From NCBI GenBank assembly GCA_903834765.1, contig CAILKE010000004.1:310001-374000 (forward strand): a DNA stretch of 64,000 bases, in the 5' to 3' direction. Made by a program: the position numbers and the translations under genes. Origin of the DNA: an uncultured Bacteroidota bacterium. GTDB taxonomy: Bacteria; Bacteroidota; Bacteroidia; B-17B0; Aurantibacillaceae. The notes below the pieces were generated by a model. That model did not search any database and was not told the DNA's origin. It worked only from the letters and a program-made list of their open reading frames with translations. Shown here piece after piece: positions 9,563 through 18,720 of the stretch (positions within the stretch are counted from its first letter, which is position 1; every line of letters starts with the position of its first letter).

Positions 9563-10078
9563 ATGAAATCAGCATTTATTTTATCTTCAGCAATTATCCT
9601 CTTGTTCTCTGCGTTTACAAAATTTGACGGAGGGAAGTTGCCTTCAGCTACTATTAAGAAATTAGACGGATCATCGATCAATTCAAATACCATTTCGAAT
9701 AATGGAAAGCCAATGATTATTAGCTTTTGGGCTACTTGGTGCAAACCATGCAAAAAAGAATTAGATGCAATAAATGAAGAATATGCCGAATTAGTAAAAG
9801 AAACTGGCGTTAAATTAATTGCTATTTCTATAGATGATGCGCGTAGCTCTGGAAAGGTTGTGACAGACGTTAAATCTAAAGGCTGGGAATATGAGGTTTA
9901 TATAGATGAAAATCAAGATTTTAAAAGAGCGATGAATGTCAATAATGTGCCTCATACATTTTTAATTGATGGTAATGGTCAAATTGTATGGAGCCATAAT
10001 TCTTATGCAGAAGGCGATGAAGATAAATTATTTGAAAATGTACGAAAGCTTGCTAAAGGCGAAAAGTTGATACATTAA
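9563..10078 (+). CDS. TlpA-like thioredoxin-family protein
   Basis: 171 aa. A hydrophobic N-terminus (residues 1-18) acts as signal peptide or anchor. A TlpA/ResA-type thioredoxin domain follows, with the active site WCKPC (Cys60, Cys63), the FWATWC lead-in, and the cis-Pro region VPHTFLIDG (Pro130). It is expected to work as a thiol-disulfide reductase in the periplasm. It heads a co-directional set with a DUF6029 barrel and an Omp28-like lipoprotein that itself carries CxxC, so a role in handling disulfides of those envelope proteins is plausible. Hairpin copy A lies immediately upstream. Cytochrome c maturation is another possible role, but the ccm genes are 30 kb away. Confidence 0.85.
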   Translation: MKSAFILSSAIILLFSAFTKFDGGKLPSATIKKLDGSSINSNTISNNGKPMIISFWATWCKPCKKELDAINEEYAELVKETGVKLIAISIDDARSSGKVVTDVKSKGWEYEVYIDENQDFKRAMNVNNVPHTFLIDGNGQIVWSHNSYAEGDEDKLFENVRKLAKGEKLIH

Positions 10079-10133
10079 TTTATTTCAATTAAAAAATTCC
10101 ACATTATTTATTCCGTTTCTGTTAAAAATTTAT

Positions 10134-11864
10134 ATGCAATTAAAATTAAACATACCCTTAATATTTACAGTATTCATTCTTATCATTACTCAAAAATCTT
10201 TTAGTCAAGTCGAAGAGACGCCCGCAAAAGATTTTGGATCTATTAATGGTAATTTTCAAGTAGATGCTGCTAACTACGCTATTGATACCATTATTGGGGC
10301 GGACCCTGGAAGCGAAAAATTTAGATACAATGCCTTTGGTAATATAAATTACACACGTGGCGGCTTTAGTGCAGGTGCTCGTTTCGAAAGTTATAATCCA
10401 CCCTTATTAGGTTATTTAGTGGGAAATAAAGGTAGTGGAGTTCCTTATCGCTTTGCGCGATATAAACATAAAGATATTGATGTAACCATTGGTAATTTTT
10501 ACGAGCAATTTGGAAGTGGCCTTACACTGAGGAGCTACGAAAATAGAGGGTTGTTATATGATAATGCACTAGATGGAATTCGTGCTATTTTTACCCCAAA
10601 AAATGGTATCACTATAAAAGGATTAGTAGCCAGGCAACGCTTGTTTTTTGGCTATTCTCAAGGCATCGTAAGAGGCATTGATGCTGAAGTAAACTTAATG
10701 GATTTATTTGACTCAACATTAGGGAAATATAAAACAAAAATTATTATTGGTGGAAGTTTTGTAAGTAAGTATCAAACAGATCAAGATCCTAACTTAGTAC
10801 TCCCAGAAAACGTTGGTAATAGCGCTGCACGATTAACGGTTATAAGAGGTGGATTTAATTTTAATGCAGAGTATGCAACTAAAATAAATGATCCGTCCTA
10901 TCAAAATCAATATTCTTACAGAGCTGGGCAAGCCCTCATCGCCTCTACCTCCTACGCTACAAAGGGTTTTTCTATGATGTTTTCAGGAAAAATGTTAGAT
11001 AATATGAGCTTTAGAAGTGATCGAGATCAAACCGTTACTAATTGTTTAATAAATTATATACCTGATTTCAGTAAGTTTCATACCTACTCATTAATGGCTT
11101 ACTATCCTTACGCAACCCAAGCTAATGGAGAGGTTGGTGGCAGCACAGAAATACAATATAAAGTAAAAAAAGGAAGTGTATTAGGTGGCAAATACGGTAT
11201 GGATATTGTTTTAAATGGCTCCGTTTTTTATGCTTTAGATACAACTGGCATTGCGTCAAAAACGGATTCAATACAACATGCTAAATACATTACCAACTAT
11301 AGTAAAGTCGGTAATGAGTTTTACCACGATGCGAATATAGAAATCACGAAAAAATTTAGTAAAAAACTAAAAGCTACAATTATGTATGCTTATCAATTTT
11401 TAAATCAATCTATTGTGCAATTTGGCACAAGGGATAAAGCGGTACACCCCGATGTTACCTCACATATTGGCGTAGTTGACATTACTTATAAATACAAATC
11501 TAATTCGGCTATTCGTTTTGAAACACAAGGATATTTTGGAAAATATGATTATAAAAACGCTAAGTATGAAACAAACGGCGACTTAAATATCACCAACAAT
11601 ACGGGCTCTTGGATATCCGAATTAATAGAGTGGACGCCAACTTCGCACTGGAGTATTACCATTGCCGATCAATATAATTATAATAATCCTTTAGTTGAGA
11701 AACGCGTTCATTATTATTACGGAATGATAGGCTATACAAATGGCCCTACACGTATTTCTTTAAGCTATGGTCGTCAACGCCAAGGGATTTTTTGTGCAGG
11801 AGGAGTTTGCCGCTTTGTGCCATCATCAAGCGGTTTAACCGTTAGTATCTCAACAAGTTTTTAA
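10134..11864 (+). CDS. DUF6029-family outer-membrane barrel protein
   Basis: 576 aa. A signal peptide ends near residue 25 (...SFSQVEE). The rest is rich in alternating aromatic/polar strands and ends in Phe (VSISTSF), typical of outer-membrane beta-barrels. The segments GNFYEQFGSGLTLRSYENR and the following GIRAIFTP match what I recognise as DUF6029, a Bacteroidota family of unknown function. It sits 55 bp after the TlpA-like gene and 32 bp before the Omp28-like gene; this triad recurs in the phylum. The function is not known. Confidence 0.75.
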   Translation: MQLKLNIPLIFTVFILIITQKSFSQVEETPAKDFGSINGNFQVDAANYAIDTIIGADPGSEKFRYNAFGNINYTRGGFSAGARFESYNPPLLGYLVGNKGSGVPYRFARYKHKDIDVTIGNFYEQFGSGLTLRSYENRGLLYDNALDGIRAIFTPKNGITIKGLVARQRLFFGYSQGIVRGIDAEVNLMDLFDSTLGKYKTKIIIGGSFVSKYQTDQDPNLVLPENVGNSAARLTVIRGGFNFNAEYATKINDPSYQNQYSYRAGQALIASTSYATKGFSMMFSGKMLDNMSFRSDRDQTVTNCLINYIPDFSKFHTYSLMAYYPYATQANGEVGGSTEIQYKVKKGSVLGGKYGMDIVLNGSVFYALDTTGIASKTDSIQHAKYITNYSKVGNEFYHDANIEITKKFSKKLKATIMYAYQFLNQSIVQFGTRDKAVHPDVTSHIGVVDITYKYKSNSAIRFETQGYFGKYDYKNAKYETNGDLNITNNTGSWISELIEWTPTSHWSITIADQYNYNNPLVEKRVHYYYGMIGYTNGPTRISLSYGRQRQGIFCAGGVCRFVPSSSGLTVSISTSF

Positions 11865-11896
11865 TATTTAAAAATAAATTTTACTATTATTTAATC

Positions 11897-12799
11897 ATGA
11901 AAAATAAAATACCTCAACTAATTACACTTATTATATTGGGCAGTTTCATTGCTAGTTGTGATTATGTTAAAAATGTCAATCCGCCTGCAGAGCCTACCAA
12001 TGGTGGAGGTACCGCTACAAATGTTTTTGTAACAGACTCTACAATCGGTTCAAATCCCTTACAACAAAAAGTGTTAATTGAAGATTATACAGGCCATAAG
12101 TGTGCTAATTGCCCTGCAGCGGCCGATGAGTTAGTAGCTATAGAAATAGCCCACCCTGGCAACATAGTTCCTGTAGCGGTTCACGCAGGTTTTTTTGCAA
12201 AAACAAACTTAACCTATCCCACAAGTTTTACTACTACGGTTGGTAACACGTTTGACGGTACTTTTGGAAACTCAGCAGCTGGAAATCCAAACGGGCTAAT
12301 AAATAGAATTGGGGTTCCAACTACAACTCAAATTAAATTATATACAGCTTGGAGTACTGAGGTTACACAACTATTAGCACATACTCCAAAATTTCAAATA
12401 CTTATTAAATACAAATATGAAACTGGCACGCTTAAATTAGACGCTAACGTTACTGTAAAATCATTAGCAAATAATACTGGCACATATAAATTGGTTTTAT
12501 TATTAACTCAAGATAGCATCATTGCTGAACAAGATGACAATAGAGCTACTCCATCATTTATTTCTAATTATAAATTTGACCATGTGCTAAGAGGTGCCAT
12601 TAATAGCGATTGGGGAGACGCTGTTTTTACAACAGGCGCACCTATAAACGCAATTGAATTAAAATCATTTACAAATTATCAAATTAATGCAAGTTTTAAG
12701 CCTTCAAAATGTCACATTGTTGCTTATGTATACGATGCTGATGTTGCAAGCCCAACGCATTACGAAGTGCTACAAGTGGAAGAAATAAAATTAAAATAA
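11897..12799 (+). CDS. Omp28-related outer-membrane lipoprotein
   Basis: 300 aa. A lipoprotein signal peptide has its lipobox Cys at residue 21 (FIASC). A thioredoxin-fold-like domain starts with the Omp28 hallmark VLIEDYTGHKCANCP, with a CxxC at Cys69/Cys72. This is followed by HAGFFA and a GLINRIG segment and then a beta-rich C-terminal domain. Omp28 was first described in Porphyromonas gingivalis as a surface protein and possible adhesin. Here the CxxC and the neighbouring TlpA-like protein suggest a redox link, which is inferred only. Confidence 0.82.
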   Translation: MKNKIPQLITLIILGSFIASCDYVKNVNPPAEPTNGGGTATNVFVTDSTIGSNPLQQKVLIEDYTGHKCANCPAAADELVAIEIAHPGNIVPVAVHAGFFAKTNLTYPTSFTTTVGNTFDGTFGNSAAGNPNGLINRIGVPTTTQIKLYTAWSTEVTQLLAHTPKFQILIKYKYETGTLKLDANVTVKSLANNTGTYKLVLLLTQDSIIAEQDDNRATPSFISNYKFDHVLRGAINSDWGDAVFTTGAPINAIELKSFTNYQINASFKPSKCHIVAYVYDADVASPTHYEVLQVEEIKLK

Positions 12800-12839
12800 T
12801 TAATTAGAGATGTGTATTTTTACGGTTTTATAAATACAT

Positions 12840-14228
12840 ATGAAACCATCTATTCCAAGAGGCACACGCGATTTCGGTCCTGCAGAAATGCAGAAACGCC
12901 AATATATTTTCAATATCCTTAAAACTAATTTTCAATTATTTGGCTATGCTCCCATTGAAACGCCTACAATGGAAAACATTAATACATTAACTGGCAAATA
13001 CGGTGAAGAAGGTGATCAGCTTATTTTTAAAGTGTTGAATTCACGCATACATGAAAGTAAAGAAGATAAAAAAGAAGTATTGAAAAAAGAATTTAATACG
13101 TCTCTTGAAAAATCATACAATTCAGAACTATTAACCGAAAAAGCATTACGTTACGATTTAACAGTTCCTTTTGCGCGTTATGTCGTAATGAATCACCACT
13201 CGTTAACCTATCCTTTTAAACGTTATCAAATACAGCCTGTTTGGCGTGCTGATAAACCTCAAAAAGGTCGTTACCGTGAATTTTATCAATGTGATGCGGA
13301 TGTGATTGGTTCTGATTCGTTGGTGAACGAATTGGAGTTAATAGCTATGATGGATAAATCATTTGCGGAATTAAATATTCCGGTTATTGTAAAATTTAAT
13401 AACCGAAAAATTTTAAGCGGCATCGCTGAAATTTTAAATGCAAGTGATAAAATAATTGACATCACTGTTGCTATTGATAAGCTTGATAAAATTGGGAAAG
13501 ACGGAGTTGTCAAAGAGTTGCAGTCAAAAGATATTTCTGAAGAAGCAATAACGAAGTTAGAGCCTCTAATCGATTTATCAGGAACTAATGAGGCAAAAGT
13601 AGCCGTATTAAAAACGTTTTTAGCAACTAGTGAAATTGGCAAAAAAGGTATCGAAGAAATTGAATTTTTACTAAATAATTTATCTACCATTAACATTAAA
13701 CATATCAATGTTGAATTAGATATTACATTAGCACGTGGATTAAATTATTACACAGGGACTATTTTTGAAGCAAAAGCTGATGCAGGAACCTTTACTCCTA
13801 GTATTTTAGGAGGTGGCCGTTATGATGATTTAACAGGCATCTTTGGATTAAAAGGATTATCGGGTGTTGGTATTTCTTTTGGCGTCGATCGTATTTATGA
13901 CGTGATGGAGGAACTCAATTTATTTCCTGAAGCCATCAATAAAAATTCTACTACTAAAATTTTATTAGTAAACTTTGGAGAAGCGGAGTTAATGTATTGT
14001 GTGGGCTTGGCTGCAAAATTAAGAGCTGCGGGTATTAATGCCGAAGTATATCCTGATGTTGTAAAGAAAGTTTCTAAGCAATTTGAATATGCCGATAAAA
14101 AGCAAATTCCTTATGTGGGCGTAGTTGGGTCAAATGAAATGACTAATAACACCGTTATGTTTAAAACAATGGCTACAGGCGAACAGCAAGAGCTTAGCTT
14201 TGAAAATTTGGTTAATGCACTAACGTAA
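12840..14228 (+). CDS. hisS: Histidine-tRNA ligase
   Basis: 462 aa class II aminoacyl-tRNA synthetase charging tRNA-His. The start is PRGTRDFGPAEMQKR, motif 2 is GRYREFYQCDADVIG, the histidine-specific segments are RYDLTVPFARY and LARGLNYYTGTIFEA, and motif 3 contains GGGRYDDLTG followed by GISFGVDRI. The C-terminal anticodon-binding domain covers about residues 365-462. Slightly longer than E. coli HisRS (424 aa) because of an insertion between motifs 1 and 2 (about residues 60-100). Its 3' end overlaps the convergent EamA gene by 9 bp. Confidence 0.95.
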   Translation: MKPSIPRGTRDFGPAEMQKRQYIFNILKTNFQLFGYAPIETPTMENINTLTGKYGEEGDQLIFKVLNSRIHESKEDKKEVLKKEFNTSLEKSYNSELLTEKALRYDLTVPFARYVVMNHHSLTYPFKRYQIQPVWRADKPQKGRYREFYQCDADVIGSDSLVNELELIAMMDKSFAELNIPVIVKFNNRKILSGIAEILNASDKIIDITVAIDKLDKIGKDGVVKELQSKDISEEAITKLEPLIDLSGTNEAKVAVLKTFLATSEIGKKGIEEIEFLLNNLSTINIKHINVELDITLARGLNYYTGTIFEAKADAGTFTPSILGGGRYDDLTGIFGLKGLSGVGISFGVDRIYDVMEELNLFPEAINKNSTTKILLVNFGEAELMYCVGLAAKLRAAGINAEVYPDVVKKVSKQFEYADKKQIPYVGVVGSNEMTNNTVMFKTMATGEQQELSFENLVNALT

Positions 14229-15119
14229 TTTATTATTTAAACGTTGTTTGATAAAAGCGTTTAAAAAAATGACAGCTAAAATAATTCCAAAACCTAAGTA
14301 AAAAGTGAGCGACAAATCTTTGTTCTCATGAAATAAAATACTAGCCAAAATAATACCATAAACGCCTTCTAAATTAACCGTAAGATTAATGGTATAAGGT
14401 GAAATGTATTTCATTAAATTCACACTTGCTATAAAGGGATATACCGTACAAACCCCTGCTAGTATTGATATGAGTAGTAAGTCCTGATTAGATAGACTAA
14501 AAAAGGTAGAAGAAAAGTTACCGTTGCATAATAAGAAAATACTTAAACCTACAAGTGCAGCTGTTAATTCTATAAAGGATAAAACGGGTGAGTTAATAGG
14601 TTCTTTTTCATCCTGAATCAATACGCCATTAAATACAGAAAAGATAGATGAGGTTAAGGCGGCAAGCATCCCTAATATCATACCGTAACCATATTTTATT
14701 TCGACTGAAAAAATTAATCCGATAGCACCAATAATAATAGTACCTATAATTAATTCATACCAAACAAATTTGCGTTTATAGATTAAAGGCTCTATGATGG
14801 CTGTAAATAGAGTGCCTGTGCTAAATGCGGCCATTGTTACAGATACATTGGAGACTTTAATAGCGCCGTAAAAACATAACCAATGCAAACAAATGATAAT
14901 TCCAACGGCACTTAATTGCATTAATTTTTTTAAGGAAATTTTTAGATTGGCTTTAATATAAATTAAATAAAGAGCCATCATCACAATGGTGATTGCTATT
15001 CGAAACCAGACTAATTGAAGGGCGCCTGCACTTATGCCTCTGCCTAATATAGGCGACCAGCCCCAAATGAAAACGATGAAGTGTAATAGTAAATGATGTT
15101 TGCTGACGTTTTTAAACAC
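14220..15119 (-). CDS. EamA/DMT-superfamily transporter
   Basis: 299 aa with about ten hydrophobic helices in two halves of five, the drug/metabolite transporter architecture. Small-residue helices such as SVTMAAFSTGTLFTAIIEPL and a similar position in the second half (TINLTVNLEGVYGIILA) fit EamA repeats. The substrate cannot be read from sequence. It starts at GTG (15119-15117), three bases after the stop of the upstream TPR gene, so the two are probably co-transcribed. Its end overlaps hisS by 9 bp. Confidence 0.85.
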   Translation of the reverse strand: MFKNVSKHHLLLHFIVFIWGWSPILGRGISAGALQLVWFRIAITIVMMALYLIYIKANLKISLKKLMQLSAVGIIICLHWLCFYGAIKVSNVSVTMAAFSTGTLFTAIIEPLIYKRKFVWYELIIGTIIIGAIGLIFSVEIKYGYGMILGMLAALTSSIFSVFNGVLIQDEKEPINSPVLSFIELTAALVGLSIFLLCNGNFSSTFFSLSNQDLLLISILAGVCTVYPFIASVNLMKYISPYTINLTVNLEGVYGIILASILFHENKDLSLTFYLGFGIILAVIFLNAFIKQRLNNKLR

Positions 15120-15122
15120 AAA

Positions 15123-16907
15123 TTATTTTTTAGGTAAGGACGAATTTAATTCATTAAGATAGCGTTTAAATTCAGTATTTGCAGGATCTAATTCACAGGC
15201 TTTCTTTAAATCTGCTAAGGCTTCTGCGCCTAAACGGTTATCAATAAAAAGTTTTGCTCTATTAACATACAATATAGGGTCTTTAGGATTGGCTTCTATT
15301 TCCTGATTAAGAACGATTGCTAATTGTTTATTGGTTTTAATGTTGGGATTAATATACTTGGCATTTGCTATTATCCACTTCTCTGTAATCTTCGCTTCCA
15401 ATTGAGGAGGAACACTTTTTATATTTATATTTTTTGCTTTTACTAAATCCATCATCGCTTTATCTGCATCACCAAAATATTCATAAGCTAAACATCTATT
15501 GATGTAGCTTGTTGCATTTGAATCGGAAATTGAAATGGCAGTATTAAAATCAGCTAAGGCATTTTCTTTGTCACCCATTGCTACATATACATTCCCTCGA
15601 TTATTAAGTAGTTGAATTTTTCTTGGTTGTTTAGCAAGTGCTTTATTATAATAAAATATAGCGTCTGAAAAATTTCGGCTATTATATAAATATTCTGCTT
15701 TTTTTGAATGAAAAAAGTAATTTTCTGGCGCTTCAATAATACCTGCGTCCACAAACGATTCAGGATTCTTATAAACATCCATTCGTATATACGTTTTTAT
15801 AGAGAATAAAATAAGAAAGAGTAGAATGGAATAATTAAAGAGTTTAGAGTGTATGTTGAAGTTTAATTGAGATACAAATAGAAATAGCCCTATCATTGAT
15901 AAATAAATACGATGCTCATAATGTTCATGCGATGTCCCAGATGCGCCATACCAAACTGGGATTGATAGCATAGCGAAAAATACAAATACCCCAAACCAAG
16001 CGATAAATTTGTCTTTTACGCCAAGTTTGATATATAAAAAAACAAATAATATTATTATTAACATGCCAGGTATTAATGAGGATGCTTGCAGAGTTGGGAA
16101 TACAGATTGTTGAAGAGGGAGAGTTGATTTACCTATGAATAATAAATAACCGAATATACTATTTGTAATACTTGCACCTAAACTTTGTCCGGTTGATAAA
16201 GAACTATTTACAACACTTGTTCTTATGAAGAACCAAGTAATTAAAAAAACAAACCAAGCAGCAATGAGTAATATATGACTCGTATTAACTTTAAAATTTT
16301 TGTAATAAAGGATTGAATATATTAAAGGTAAAAGAATAGCATTTTCTTTAGTTAAAAGGGCACAAACAAAAAATAAAAAATGCCATATTAATGAGCTTGC
16401 TTTTTTTTGTTTAATAAATTCATTTAAAAAAATAACTGAGGCTAATGTAAATACCGCAAGCATACTGTCATTTCTGCCAGGGATCCATGCTACCGAATGA
16501 AGTGCGATAGGGTGAACTGCAAATACCAAAGACAATAAAAATGCTAGCTTCGTATTAACATCAAATTGTTTGAGTAATTTAAATAATAATAAAACTGAAA
16601 GTATGTGTAGAATTAAATTTGTTAAATGGTAAATATAAGGAGATAGTTTTCCGATATGAAAATCAAGCATGAAGCTTGTAATGAGCATAGGGCGGAAATA
16701 TAATCCAGACAGTGATTTAGTAAATAATATAGGCAGATTCTTCCAATGCGATAATGTTTCCGTATTCTTTACGATAATCCATTGATCATCCATTGGAGAA
16801 AAATCGTAGAATAAACTTTTGAAATACAAACAAAAGGGCACTAAAATGAGCACTAAATAAAGTTTGTTTTTGTTATCGTAAAAAGTTGGTTGAAGCGCTT
16901 TTGCCAT
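15123..16907 (-). CDS. Multispanning membrane protein with C-terminal TPR repeats (GT-C/TMTC-like)
   Basis: 594 aa. The first ~370 residues hold about ten membrane helices. Near the N-terminus is a DFSPMDDQWIIVKN segment, the kind of acidic periplasmic loop found in GT-C glycosyltransferases of the mannosyltransferase type, followed by a HPIALHSVAWIPGR loop typical of the TMTC/PMT-like group. Residues ~390-590 hold about five TPR units (YNKALAKQPRKIQLLNNRGN and similar). A glycosyltransferase using a lipid-linked sugar is the best guess. Flanked by ftcD upstream (6 bp) and the EamA gene downstream (3 bp). Confidence 0.75.
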   Translation of the reverse strand: MAKALQPTFYDNKNKLYLVLILVPFCLYFKSLFYDFSPMDDQWIIVKNTETLSHWKNLPILFTKSLSGLYFRPMLITSFMLDFHIGKLSPYIYHLTNLILHILSVLLLFKLLKQFDVNTKLAFLLSLVFAVHPIALHSVAWIPGRNDSMLAVFTLASVIFLNEFIKQKKASSLIWHFLFFVCALLTKENAILLPLIYSILYYKNFKVNTSHILLIAAWFVFLITWFFIRTSVVNSSLSTGQSLGASITNSIFGYLLFIGKSTLPLQQSVFPTLQASSLIPGMLIIILFVFLYIKLGVKDKFIAWFGVFVFFAMLSIPVWYGASGTSHEHYEHRIYLSMIGLFLFVSQLNFNIHSKLFNYSILLFLILFSIKTYIRMDVYKNPESFVDAGIIEAPENYFFHSKKAEYLYNSRNFSDAIFYYNKALAKQPRKIQLLNNRGNVYVAMGDKENALADFNTAISISDSNATSYINRCLAYEYFGDADKAMMDLVKAKNINIKSVPPQLEAKITEKWIIANAKYINPNIKTNKQLAIVLNQEIEANPKDPILYVNRAKLFIDNRLGAEALADLKKACELDPANTEFKRYLNELNSSLPKK

Positions 16908-16913
16908 TAGGAA

Positions 16914-18602
16914 TTATACTCCAATTTTATCGTTAACTATTTTCAAAATTTCTGATTCTAATTCAATCGCTTTTAATTCAATGGTTTTTCCTTTCGAAAT
17001 AATTTCATTTACAATAGTTTTATCATCATAGCCACTGGCATTTATGCGTACATTCATAAATGCTCCCATTACTGCACTACGAGCGCATAGTGCGCCTACG
17101 CCAGCATCACTTACTGAGTTTGGATTTCCAATTTCGGCCATTGCTTTGATAAGAGTCATACTATCATAAGATAGTTCCATCACTTTAAATGGTATATCAA
17201 TAGCGAATTTAGTAGCATCTTGTATGGCTTGTTTGCGCGTCGTTTTTTCTTCGTCGGTAGATTTAGGTAAACCAAAAGCTGCCATAATTTTATTAAAGGC
17301 GGTTGTGTCGGCATCCACTAATTTAGTAAGCTCGTCTTTGTAATATTGCCCTTTTTCTGCCCAATTACTAAACTCTTCCCATCTATCGTCCCAGCCTTTT
17401 TTGTGAGAAGATAAATTCGCAACCATTGTTGCTAACGATACTCCTAATGCGCCAATGTATGCAGCTATAGAGCCACCACCCGGAGCCGGACTTTCACTGG
17501 CTGTTTCATCAGCAAACTCCGATAAGGTCATGTTTACTAATTTACTATCAGCTGTATCTTTTAGTAAATATTCGATAATACGCTCTTCTGGTTTAAATGG
17601 AGATAACTCATCCAAGCCCATTGATTTTACTGCTATTTTAATCAATTCTTTTTCTGATACACCTATAGAACGTTGTTGCTTTTGTAAAAAATATTTTCCA
17701 GCATCTAATAATGATTTTAAAGGAACTAAGCCAACTAGCTCAGAGCCTGTAACACGGATACCACGTTCAGTAGCCTTTTTGCAAACTTCATCAAAAGCTA
17801 TGTGCAATGGTGTAATATTAATATTAGTCAAATTCATGGATATTTGAGCAACTCCATATTCTTCAATATACCAACCAATCGCTTTTACTGACTTTAAACT
17901 TCCTGGAATAGATACTGGATTTCCGTTCGAATCATTTACAATTTTGCCATTAATAGAATCTCCTTCACGCTTTACACGACCAGCTTCGCGCACGTCAAAG
18001 GCTATTGAATTTGCACGACGAGTAGAAGTCGTGTTTAAGTTAACATTATAAGCTACTAAAAAATCGCGAGCACCAATAACAGTTGCGCCTCGCTTCGCAT
18101 CGTATTCTGAAGGGCCAAAATCTGGTTTCCACTCTGGTAATTTTATTTTTTTGAAAAAGCCTTCATACTCACCAGCTCTAATAACTGATAAGTTATTACG
18201 ATCTTTATTTGGTTGAGCGGCTTCGTATAAATATATTGGTAAATGTAATTCATTGCCAACTCTTGCTCCCAGCATAGTAGCCCATTTAGCAGTTTCTTCC
18301 ATACTAATATTAGCAATAGGAATTAATGGACAAACATCAGTAGCTCCCATGCGCGGATGTTCCCCTTTATGCTTGCTCATGTCTATTAATTCACCTGCTT
18401 TTTTGATAGCTAAAAAAGCTGCGTCAATTACAGCTTGAGGATTTCCAACAAAGGTTACAACAGTTCTATTTGTTGCCTTTCCTGGATCTACGTTTAGCAA
18501 TCGAACACCTTCAACGGATTCAATTTCATTTGTTATTAATTTAATGATAGATAAATCTAATCCTTCAGAAAAATTAGGAACACATTCAATTAATTGTTGC
18601 AT
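16914..18602 (-). CDS. ftcD: Bifunctional glutamate formimidoyltransferase / formimidoyl-THF cyclodeaminase
   Basis: 562 aa, the full fusion length as in animal FTCD. Residues 1-330 are the formiminotransferase: start ECVPNFSEG, and the catalytic-region motif KGEHPRMGATDVCPLIP with His82. Residues ~355-562 are the cyclodeaminase: SPAPGGGSIAAYIGALG and the VGALCARSAVMGA helix. It transfers the formimino group of formiminoglutamate (histidine breakdown) to tetrahydrofolate and then releases ammonia to give methenyl-THF. No other hut gene is in the window; hutHUI would be expected elsewhere. First gene of a minus-strand run with the TPR and EamA genes. Confidence 0.95.
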   Translation of the reverse strand: MQQLIECVPNFSEGLDLSIIKLITNEIESVEGVRLLNVDPGKATNRTVVTFVGNPQAVIDAAFLAIKKAGELIDMSKHKGEHPRMGATDVCPLIPIANISMEETAKWATMLGARVGNELHLPIYLYEAAQPNKDRNNLSVIRAGEYEGFFKKIKLPEWKPDFGPSEYDAKRGATVIGARDFLVAYNVNLNTTSTRRANSIAFDVREAGRVKREGDSINGKIVNDSNGNPVSIPGSLKSVKAIGWYIEEYGVAQISMNLTNINITPLHIAFDEVCKKATERGIRVTGSELVGLVPLKSLLDAGKYFLQKQQRSIGVSEKELIKIAVKSMGLDELSPFKPEERIIEYLLKDTADSKLVNMTLSEFADETASESPAPGGGSIAAYIGALGVSLATMVANLSSHKKGWDDRWEEFSNWAEKGQYYKDELTKLVDADTTAFNKIMAAFGLPKSTDEEKTTRKQAIQDATKFAIDIPFKVMELSYDSMTLIKAMAEIGNPNSVSDAGVGALCARSAVMGAFMNVRINASGYDDKTIVNEIISKGKTIELKAIELESEILKIVNDKIGV

Positions 18603-18670
18603 AAATATTTTTGTTTAGTATGGTATAAATTTAATAAAATAAATTTTATAGGAGTTTTATAATCTGATAT

Positions 18671-18700
18671 AAAAAAGGCTCACTATTTTTAGTGAGCCTC
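18671..18700 (-). terminator. Rho-independent terminator of the PKD-repeat gene
   Basis: The hairpin arms GGCTCACTA (18677-18685) and TAGTGAGCC (18690-18698) are followed on the minus strand by a T6 run (18676-18671). It is 23 bp beyond the stop codon at 18721. Confidence 0.88.
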
Positions 18701-18720
18701 CTTTTAGATAGGACTTATTA

